From contig NZ_JAJTTF010000007.1 of the NCBI RefSeq assembly GCF_021341785.1, positions 62,001 to 126,000 on the forward strand: a stretch of 64,000 bases of DNA. Direction: 5' to 3'. Both the position numbers and the translations under genes were made by a program. This document shows, piece after piece, positions 1 through 6,014 of this stretch. Under the pieces are notes generated by a model. The model was not told the origin of the DNA. It ran no database searches and worked only from the letters and a program-made list of their open reading frames with translations. Each line of letters opens with the position of its first letter. Position 1 is the stretch's first letter. This stretch comes from Microbacterium sp. Au-Mic1 (GTDB taxonomy: Bacteria; Actinomycetota; Actinomycetes; Actinomycetales; Microbacteriaceae).

Positions 1-484
1 GGGCATCGAGACGCTCGACCTGCGCGTCTCGCGTCAGAGCGCGTCCGCCCAGACCATCGCCGAAGCCCTCCACGAGAACCCGGCGATCGCCGCCGTGCAC
101 CACCCCGGCCTCCCCGGCAACCCCTGGCACGACCTCGCCGCGCGCTACCTCCCCCGCGGCATCCCCGCGGTGTTCTCGATAGATCTCGTCCCCACCGGTG
201 ACGAGGCCCTGGATCAGGAGCGCGTGGAACGGTTCGTGGACGGTCTGAAGATCGTGCGCCTCGTGGCGAACATCGGCGACGCCCGGTCGCTCGTCTCCCA
301 CCCCGCCTCCATGACGCACTCGCACCTGAACGCCGCCCAGCGCGCCACCGCCGGCATCGGATCCACGACCGTGCGTCTGTCGATCGGCATCGAGGACCCC
401 GCCGACATCCTCGCCGACCTCGAGCAGGCGCTGTCGGCCGCGATCACCACGACGACGACGCAGCAGGAGTTCGCGAACGCCTGA
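1..484 (+). CDS. O-acetylhomoserine/O-acetylserine sulfhydrylase-type PLP enzyme, C-terminal part
   Basis: Only the last 160 or so codons are in the window; the reading frame is open from base 2. The protein carries the C-terminal small domain of the Cys/Met-metabolism PLP-dependent (fold type I) family, with the recognisable stretches GIETLDLRVSRQ, AVFSIDL and SLVSHPASMTHSHL. The HPAS.THS block is the conserved region around the substrate-carboxylate site in sulfhydrylases and cystathionine enzymes. The expected reaction is sulfide incorporation into an O-acylated homoserine in the cytoplasm. The catalytic lysine and the start lie outside the window, so the exact substrate cannot be decided. 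It ends 23 bases before the next gene, which seems to have its own promoter. Confidence 0.85.
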   Translation, partial: GIETLDLRVSRQSASAQTIAEALHENPAIAAVHHPGLPGNPWHDLAARYLPRGIPAVFSIDLVPTGDEALDQERVERFVDGLKIVRLVANIGDARSLVSHPASMTHSHLNAAQRATAGIGSTTVRLSIGIEDPADILADLEQALSAAITTTTTQQEFANA

Positions 485-495
485 GCCGTCGTCGG

Positions 496-501
496 TACGC
501 T
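496..501 (+). promoter_or_regulatory. Leaderless-type -10 hexamer TACGCT for the shikimate-dehydrogenase-like gene
   Basis: TACGCT is followed by exactly 6 bases and then the GTG start at 508. The same TANNNT plus 6-7 base geometry recurs before many monocistronic or operon-leading genes of this window, which supports transcription starting at or next to the start codon. No -35 element stands out. Confidence 0.55.
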
Positions 502-507
502 GGTCCC

Positions 508-1326
508 GTGCCGATCCTGAACAAAGACATGACGCTGTGCATCTCGCTGTCTGCGCGCCCGAGCAACAACGGCACCCGGTTCCACAACCACCTCTACGAG
601 GCGCTCGGGCTGAACTGGATCTACAAGGCGTTCGCCCCGACCGATCTCGCGCAGGCGATCGCCGGCGTGCGAGGCCTCGGTATCCGCGGCTGCGCGATCT
701 CCATGCCGTACAAGGAGGACGTGATCGCCCTCGTCGACCGGATGGATCCGTCGGCCACGGCCATCGACTCGGTCAACACGATCGTGAACGACGACGGGGT
801 GCTCACCGCGTACAACACCGACTACTCGGCGATCGCCGAGCTCATCGCGCGGAACGGGATCGAGCCCGCGTCGTCCGTGCTGCTGCGCGGATCCGGCGGC
901 ATGGCGAAGGCGACCGCCGCTGCGTTCCGTGACGCGGGCTTCTCGGACGTCACGATCGTCGCGCGCAACGAGGACGCGGGACGGGCACTCGCGGATCTCT
1001 ACGGCTTCGGCTGGGCTGCGGACGTGGACGGGGGAACGGCCGACGTGCTCGTCAACGTGACCCCGATCGGCATGGCCGGGGGCGCCGAGGCCGCGGCGCT
1101 GTCGTTCCCCCCGTCCGCGATCGATGCGGCCCGGGTCGTTTTCGACGTCGTGGCACTCCCCGCCGAGACGCCGCTCGTGCGGGCGGGACTCGCCGCGGGC
1201 AAGACCGTCATCAACGGGGCCTCCGTCGCCACACTGCAGGCGCTCGAGCAGTTCGTGCTGTACACGGGCGTGCGCCCGACCGACGAGCAGGTGCGCGCGG
1301 CCGAGGAGTTCATGCGCGCGCAGTGA
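508..1326 (+). CDS. Shikimate 5-dehydrogenase-like oxidoreductase (SdhL/HI0607 type)
   Basis: This 272-residue protein starts with GTG, chosen because of the hexamer six bases upstream. It matches the shikimate-dehydrogenase-like subgroup typified by Haemophilus HI0607: NNGTRFHNHLYEALGLNWIYKAF at the N-terminus (residues about 15-37), GCAISMPYKEDV (about 65-76) in place of the usual VTxPHKE, SVNTIVND and YNTDY for substrate contacts, then a nucleotide-binding fold around LLRGSGGMAKA (about 130). The lysine of MPYKE and the aspartate of YNTDY, the catalytic pair of the family, are kept. Proteins of this subgroup oxidise shikimate poorly and their true substrate is uncertain, so aroE would be an over-call. 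The next gene, murE, has its own promoter. Confidence 0.85.
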   Translation: MPILNKDMTLCISLSARPSNNGTRFHNHLYEALGLNWIYKAFAPTDLAQAIAGVRGLGIRGCAISMPYKEDVIALVDRMDPSATAIDSVNTIVNDDGVLTAYNTDYSAIAELIARNGIEPASSVLLRGSGGMAKATAAAFRDAGFSDVTIVARNEDAGRALADLYGFGWAADVDGGTADVLVNVTPIGMAGGAEAAALSFPPSAIDAARVVFDVVALPAETPLVRAGLAAGKTVINGASVATLQALEQFVLYTGVRPTDEQVRAAEEFMRAQ

Positions 1327-1348
1327 GTCGCGAGGGTCCTGGACGTTC

Positions 1349-1391
1349 GCGTTTCGTCTCGGTCGCCTTCGGCGTCCTCGCTCAACGACCG
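1349..1391. repeat. REP-like intergenic repeat, copy 1
   Basis: This 43-bp block starts GCGTTTCGTCTCGG and ends TCCTCGCTCAACGACCG. An almost identical 40-bp block, with partial copies on both sides, lies at 43147-43227. The centre holds the small hairpin CGCC-TTC-GGCG. It sits between the shikimate-dehydrogenase-like gene and murE. Similar blocks are, from memory, common between Microbacterium genes; I cannot verify copy number here. Confidence 0.6.
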
Positions 1392-1404
1392 GGAAGCGCC
1401 CCGG

Positions 1405-1410
1405 TAGACT
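1405..1410 (+). promoter_or_regulatory. Probable -10 hexamer TAGACT for murE
   Basis: TAGACT is nine bases before the ATG of murE, giving a very short or absent leader. It lies just downstream of the REP-like repeat. Confidence 0.4.
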
Positions 1411-1419
1411 CGGACGGTC

Positions 1420-2943
1420 ATGCCCTCCGTGTCGAACTACCCCGCCCCGCGCCTGGATTCCCGCCCTGTCGAGACGTTCCGCGCGACGCTCGGCGACCTC
1501 GCGGCACACCTCGACGTCGCCGCTCCCGTCCGCACCGACGCGGCGTTCACGGGTGTCGCCGTGGGCACGGAGCACGTCCGCGCCGGCGACCTGTTCCTCG
1601 GAATACGCGGGGCGAATGCGCACGGGGCCCGGTTCGCGGCGAAGGCCGTCGAGGCCGGAGCCGCCGCGGTGCTCACCGACGCCGAGGGCGCCGCCCTCGT
1701 GCCCGACGACGTCCCGGCGCTCGTCGTGGACGATCCGCGCCTGGCCGCCGGCCCCGCATCCGCGTTCCTCTACCGAGACCCGGTCGCGTCGATGACCTCG
1801 ATCGGGATCACGGGCACCCAGGGCAAGACCACGACCGCGTTCTACGTGGCCGCCGCCGCAGGCATGTCCCGGTCCGGCACGATCGGATCCATCGGCACGA
1901 CCGTGGGCGACGACTTCTTCCCGCCCGTGCTGACCACCCCCGAGGCGCCCGAGCTGCAGGCGCTGTTCGCGGTGATGCGCGAGCAGCGGCTCGGCACGGT
2001 CGCCGTCGAGGCGTCCAGCCACGCCCTCACCCTGGGCCGCGTCGACGGCTTCGCGTTCGACGCGGGGATCTTCCTGAACCTGGGCCACGACCACCGCGAC
2101 TACCACCCCACCCAGGCCGACTACTTCGCCGCGAAGGCGCTGCTGCTCACCCCCGCGCACGCGAAGATCGGCATCGTCGACATCGACTCGCACTGGGGCC
2201 GCGTGCTCGCCGCCCAGGCCACGGTGCCGGTGCGCACGACCTCGGCGAGCGGATCCGAATCCGCCGACTGGCGCGCCGAGGACGTCGAGCTGCGTGCGCA
2301 CGGGTCCTCGTTCGTCGTGCGCTCCCCGCATGGCGAACGCGTGCCGTTCACGACCCAGCTGACGGGCGCGTTCAACGTGAACAACATCCTCGCCGCCGTC
2401 GCCGCGCTCGCCGAGTCCGGGCGCGAGCTCGCCGACCTCGCCCCCGGCATCGCCGCGCTGCCGAGCGTCGAGGGGCGCCTGCAGCGGTTCGACTTCGGGC
2501 AGGCGTTCACGGCGATCGTCGACTCGGCGCACAAGCCCGAGGCCATCAACGCCGCACTGCGGGCGATCCGCACCACGACGCCGGAGGGCCGCCTGATCGC
2601 TGTGCTCGGCGCGAACGGTCACCGTGACGCCGCCAAGCGCCGCATGATGGGCCGCTTCGCGGCGATGTTCGCCGATGTGCTGGTCATCACCGACGACAAC
2701 CCCTACGACGACGATCCGGCCGAGATCCGCGCCTCCCTCATCGCCGGCGCGCGTTCGAGCACGGTCGAGATCACCGAGATCGCCGACCGTCGCGAAGCGA
2801 TGGCCGCTGCCGTGCGGATGGCGCGCCCCGAGGACACCGTGGTGATCCTCGGCAAGGGTCATGAGCGCTATCACGCCCTCGCCGGCGGCGAGATCGCCTG
2901 GTACGACCCGGACGTGCTGCGCGAGGTCATCGAGGCGCTCTGA
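1420..2943 (+). CDS. murE: UDP-N-acetylmuramyl-tripeptide synthetase (MurE-type ligase)
   Basis: This 507-residue Mur ligase adds the third amino acid to UDP-MurNAc-L-Ala-D-Glu in the cytoplasm. The N-terminal UDP-binding domain is followed by the P-loop GITGTQGKTTT (residues about 128-138), the VAVEASSHAL and LNLGHDHRDYH motifs of the central domain, and a C-terminal domain with DSAHKPEAI, GHRDAAKR and the substrate motif D426-N-P-Y429. In meso-diaminopimelate enzymes this motif is DNPR, and the arginine contacts the free end of diaminopimelate. Tyrosine here argues for another residue such as lysine, ornithine, diaminobutyrate or homoserine, as in Microbacteriaceae walls. The gene is not in a division-wall cluster, so it may be a second MurE. 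Confidence 0.9.
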   Translation: MPSVSNYPAPRLDSRPVETFRATLGDLAAHLDVAAPVRTDAAFTGVAVGTEHVRAGDLFLGIRGANAHGARFAAKAVEAGAAAVLTDAEGAALVPDDVPALVVDDPRLAAGPASAFLYRDPVASMTSIGITGTQGKTTTAFYVAAAAGMSRSGTIGSIGTTVGDDFFPPVLTTPEAPELQALFAVMREQRLGTVAVEASSHALTLGRVDGFAFDAGIFLNLGHDHRDYHPTQADYFAAKALLLTPAHAKIGIVDIDSHWGRVLAAQATVPVRTTSASGSESADWRAEDVELRAHGSSFVVRSPHGERVPFTTQLTGAFNVNNILAAVAALAESGRELADLAPGIAALPSVEGRLQRFDFGQAFTAIVDSAHKPEAINAALRAIRTTTPEGRLIAVLGANGHRDAAKRRMMGRFAAMFADVLVITDDNPYDDDPAEIRASLIAGARSSTVEITEIADRREAMAAAVRMARPEDTVVILGKGHERYHALAGGEIAWYDPDVLREVIEAL

Positions 2944-2952
2944 TCCTCCTGT

Positions 2953-2974
2953 CGCGGATGACACCAGATCCGCG
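2953..2974 (+). terminator. Possible terminator after murE
   Basis: The 7-bp arms CGCGGAT (2953-2959) and ATCCGCG (2968-2974) flank an 8-base loop ten bases after the murE stop. There is no T-run, as is common in high-GC actinobacteria. Confidence 0.4.
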
Positions 2975-3036
2975 CGCGGAAGTTGTATCAGCGAGCCACT
3001 ATCGCTCTCCTGCCCCTTGTGGAGACAATGGGCGCC

Positions 3037-3735
3037 ATGACGGCCACCGGCGACCGTACGCAGCCGTTCGACGAGCGCGACGAGGCCTTCGGCGACGCCG
3101 TCGAGCGTGATCGCAGCGCGGCCGAGGGCCGGGTGGCGGCGCGGGCCGGCGCGGGATCGGACCCGCCCCGATGGGAGCGGGCGACGGCCCTCTTCCTGCG
3201 CTGGCGCGACGGGGAACCCCGCGCCATGGACGAGCTCGTGCGTCTGATGACGCCGGTACTGTGGCACGTCGCGCGAGCGTACGGGCTCGACCGCGCTCTG
3301 GCCGAGGATGTCGTGCAGTCCACCTGGATGGCGCTCATGCGCCGGCACGCCGCGATCGACGAGCCGCGTGCGATCTCGGGGTGGCTGACGACGTGCGCCC
3401 GGCGCGAGGCGTGGCGCGTGGGCCGGCTGCAGCGCCGAGCGGATCCCACCGAGACGGAGTTCCTCGAGCCGCACCTGCCCGTCAGCGAGTCCGCCGAACA
3501 CCAGGCGCAGCGCGGCACGGAGGCGGGGGCGCTGTGGAGCGCCGTCGGGGCGTTGAACACGCGGTGCCAGCGGCTGCTGCGCATCGTGGCCTTCGAGGAG
3601 CGGCCCGACTACGCGCGCATCGCACAGGATCTCGCGATGCCGATCGGCTCGATCGGGCCGACCAGGCAGCGCTGCCTGGGCAAGCTCCGCGCACTGCTGG
3701 AGCAGGACGGATGGGAGGACGACGATGACCGTTGA
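3037..3735 (+). CDS. ECF-like sigma-70 family RNA polymerase sigma factor (sigma-protease-CHAT operon, gene 1)
   Basis: The protein has about 232 residues. The sigma-2 domain includes LMTPVLWHVARAYGLDRALAEDVVQSTWMALM and ISGWLTTCARREAWRV. The sigma-4 domain includes LNTRCQRLLRIVAF and YARIAQDLAMPIGSIGPTRQRCLGKLRALL. There is no sigma-3, so it is of ECF type and should redirect RNA polymerase to a small regulon. I chose ATG 3037 because GACAAT lies seven bases upstream, the leaderless geometry used elsewhere in the window; ATG 3028 and TTG 2983 are alternatives in the same frame. The first 45 or so residues are acidic and low-complexity. The stop overlaps the next start by 11 bases, so the following small protein is probably co-translated and may regulate the sigma factor. 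A GGAAGTT at 2978-2984 could be an ECF-type -35 box for self-activation. Confidence 0.85.
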   Translation: MTATGDRTQPFDERDEAFGDAVERDRSAAEGRVAARAGAGSDPPRWERATALFLRWRDGEPRAMDELVRLMTPVLWHVARAYGLDRALAEDVVQSTWMALMRRHAAIDEPRAISGWLTTCARREAWRVGRLQRRADPTETEFLEPHLPVSESAEHQAQRGTEAGALWSAVGALNTRCQRLLRIVAFEERPDYARIAQDLAMPIGSIGPTRQRCLGKLRALLEQDGWEDDDDR

Positions 3736-4195
3736 GGAGACAGCGGCCGACGCGGCGCTCTTCGCGCGGCTGCGCAGCGCGTGGAGGATGCACGATCCGG
3801 TGCCCGCCGGGCTCGCGGACCGGATGGTCGCGGCCGTCGCGGTGGAGGACCTCGGACGCGAGTACGCGCTGCTGACGCTGGTCGAGCAGGAGGGTCCGAT
3901 CGCCGTACGCGGCGAGACCGACACCGCGACGCTCCAGTTCAGCGATGGGAGCACCGGCGTCGTGGTGCACGTCACGACGACCGAAGCGCATCTGCGACGG
4001 ATCGACGGGTGGGTCGACGGGGCCGTGCTCGTGGTCCGCTTGACGCAGCAGGACCGCGAGTGGACGGCCGAGCTCGCGAACCCGGGCCGGTTCGCCTTCG
4101 ATGCGGTGCCGACCGGCCTTTCGGCGCTGCGACTGGTCCTGCGCGGCGCGGACGGCGAGCCGACGGAGTTCCGCACTCCGATGTTCGAAGTGTGA
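3725..4195 (+). CDS. Unknown small protein between sigma factor and protease (operon gene 2)
   Basis: I do not recognise a named family for this 156-residue protein. The first 45 residues (RLRSAWRMHDPVPAGLADRMVAAVAVEDL) look like two amphipathic helices. From about residue 47 the sequence alternates in a way typical of a beta-sandwich (GPIAVRGETDTATLQFSDGS, GVVVHVTTTEAHLRRIDGWV, VRLTQQDREWTAELANPGRFAFD). It has no signal peptide, membrane segment, cysteine cluster or zinc motif, so it is not a classical membrane or ZAS anti-sigma factor. The 11-base overlap with the sigma gene argues for a stoichiometric partner. A cytoplasmic anti-sigma factor or adaptor for the downstream proteases is an inference from position only. 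Confidence 0.7.
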   Translation: MTVEETAADAALFARLRSAWRMHDPVPAGLADRMVAAVAVEDLGREYALLTLVEQEGPIAVRGETDTATLQFSDGSTGVVVHVTTTEAHLRRIDGWVDGAVLVVRLTQQDREWTAELANPGRFAFDAVPTGLSALRLVLRGADGEPTEFRTPMFEV

Positions 4196-4226
4196 TGCGA
4201 GACGACGGATCGATCAGGAGGCGCGG

Positions 4227-5993
4227 ATGGCACGGGACGATGAGGGGCGGCATGACCAGGACGAGGACGGGCCGAGGCCCCGCTCACGACCGAGCTGGCG
4301 CGAGCGGGAGCGCGCGGCGCGGCTCCGGGGTGCGGTGCTCGACGTGACGCTGCAGCCGGCGCACGGCCCCGCGGCCCACACCACCGTCTACGAGCCGGAC
4401 GTGCTGCTGGTGCGGCCGGCACTCTTCGAGCGGGACGCGTCCGGACGGCGCGGCGACGAGAGGCTGGCCGCTCTCGCCGAGGCGCTCGGCTGGAGCCTCA
4501 CCGTGGAGCGACTCGAAGACGCCCCCGGAGCGCGGAAGGACGGCGACGTCCCGCCCGGCGCACGACGGGCGCCGGAGGGAGCCCGGGAGACCGAAGGAGC
4601 CCGGCGGACGGACGCGCAGGAGAGCCGAGTCGGATCCCCTCGCGACCCCGGCGTCGCGGATTCGACGCGTCTGCGGATCGCCGTGTCGGCGAGCGCGGCC
4701 CGCGACGCCCGGCCGATCCTCGCGCCGGATGCCTGGCGCCTGCTCGTGGCCGCGCGCGATGACGGCATCCCCGGCCTCGCGCTGAACCACCTGCTCGGGA
4801 TCCATCCGTTCACGGGGAATCCCTTCACCGGCAATCCCTTCACCGGCAACCCCTTCACCGGCAACCCGTTCACGGGCAACCCCTTCACCGGCAACCCGTT
4901 CACGGGCAACCCGGCGGGACTCGCGAGCTACGGGTTCCCCGGCTTCGGCGGACGGCAGCCCGTCGCCTGGACCGGACCGGGGCCCGCGCGCTCCCCGCTG
5001 CCCGCGGGGGCGCGTCGCCCGATCGTCGCTGTGCTGGACACCGGATGCGGCGCGCACCCCTGGTTCGGGAACATGCCGGGAGCGGCGCCGGATGCGGATC
5101 CCGTGCTGATCACGTGGACGAGTCTCACCGGCGAGCCGCTCGGGCTGACCGACCCGGCGACGGACCCCGAGCGGCACCCGAGCTTGAGCGAGCCGCTCGA
5201 CGGACACCTGGATCCGGTCGCCGGGCACGGCACTTTCATCGCCGGCCTCGTGCTGCAGGCCTGTCCCGAGGCCCAGATCCTGCCGGTCCGGGTGTCGGAC
5301 GGGAACGGCATCATCATGGAGAACGATCTGCTCGGCGCGCTCGGGCGCATCGTCGGGCTCCTCGAGTCCGGGACGCTGCGCCTGGACGTGATGAGCCTCT
5401 CGTTCGGCTTCTTCCACGAGTCCCCCGGGGCCGAGGAGACGCAGAGCGAGCTGTACGCGCTGCTGCAGCGCGTGCGCAGGAGCGGATGCGTCGTGGTGTG
5501 CTCCGCCGGCAACGATGCGACCGACCGGCCCTCATCGCCCGCGGCGCTCTTCGCCTGGGGTCCGGAATCCGGGATCGATCCGGCCGATGAAGCCGGCCTC
5601 GCGCCGCAGGTCTCCGTCGGCGCGCTCAATCCGTCGGCGCGCTCGGTGGCACTGTTCTCGAACTTCGGCCCGTGGGTGCGGACCTATGTGGTCGGCGTCT
5701 CGGTGCTCTCCACGCTGCCGGTGTCGTTCGACGGGGGGTCGCAGGCCGGCATGCGCGCCGACGAGGAGGGCCGTCGGCGCGAGACACTCGACCTCGACGA
5801 CTTCGCGGGAGGGTTCGCGGTATGGAGCGGCACCTCGTTCGCCGCGCCGATCGTGGCCGGACGGATCGCCCGCGAACTCAGCGCGGGAGCGCTCGCCGCG
5901 CGCGGGCCGATCACGCCCGCCGAGGCAGCGGATGCCGTGCTGGAGCGCTGCATCATCGAGGATGGATCGCGCGCGCAGAAGACCCTCCCGTAG
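4227..5993 (+). CDS. Cytoplasmic subtilisin-like (S8) protease with seven FTGNP repeats (operon gene 3)
   Basis: This 588-residue protein starts at ATG 4227 behind a perfect AGGAGG (4216-4221). An N-terminal region of about 190 residues contains an acidic/arginine-rich low-complexity stretch (about 95-145). Then come seven exact FTGNP pentapeptides (residues 195-229) and an S8 domain with a complete catalytic set: D271 in VLDTGCG, H334 in GHGTFIAG, oxyanion N429 in CSAGND and S537 in SGTSFAAP. No signal peptide or transmembrane segment is present, so it should work inside the cell, which is unusual for subtilases. The repeats sit exactly at the border between the N-terminal region and the catalytic domain, where a processing site or binding platform would be expected. 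It is 31 bases after gene 2 and 21 bases before the CHAT gene. Confidence 0.9.
   Translation: MARDDEGRHDQDEDGPRPRSRPSWRERERAARLRGAVLDVTLQPAHGPAAHTTVYEPDVLLVRPALFERDASGRRGDERLAALAEALGWSLTVERLEDAPGARKDGDVPPGARRAPEGARETEGARRTDAQESRVGSPRDPGVADSTRLRIAVSASAARDARPILAPDAWRLLVAARDDGIPGLALNHLLGIHPFTGNPFTGNPFTGNPFTGNPFTGNPFTGNPFTGNPAGLASYGFPGFGGRQPVAWTGPGPARSPLPAGARRPIVAVLDTGCGAHPWFGNMPGAAPDADPVLITWTSLTGEPLGLTDPATDPERHPSLSEPLDGHLDPVAGHGTFIAGLVLQACPEAQILPVRVSDGNGIIMENDLLGALGRIVGLLESGTLRLDVMSLSFGFFHESPGAEETQSELYALLQRVRRSGCVVVCSAGNDATDRPSSPAALFAWGPESGIDPADEAGLAPQVSVGALNPSARSVALFSNFGPWVRTYVVGVSVLSTLPVSFDGGSQAGMRADEEGRRRETLDLDDFAGGFAVWSGTSFAAPIVAGRIARELSAGALAARGPITPAEAADAVLERCIIEDGSRAQKTLP
4809..4913 (+). 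repeat. Seven tandem 15-bp units encoding FTGNP
   Basis: Seven in-frame copies of TTCACSGGSAAYCCS encode seven identical FTGNP pentapeptides. The codons vary at third positions (ACC/ACG, GGG/GGC, AAT/AAC, CCC/CCG) while the peptide does not, so selection on the protein rather than recent DNA slippage keeps the repeats. Confidence 0.95.
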
Positions 5994-6014
5994 CGGGCGC
6001 CGACGCGCCATGCT

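Noticed and set aside
214..4422. 1402-codon open frame on the minus strand
   Set aside because: It is antisense to the sulfhydrylase, SdhL, murE, sigma and unknown genes, all of which have recognisable products. It is Arg/Pro/His-rich with no domain, a typical by-product of high GC content.
4388..4909. Minus-strand frame starting with repeats of the type PVNGL/PVKGL
   Set aside because: These are the reverse-complement translation of the FTGNP repeat DNA, which is conserved at protein level on the plus strand.
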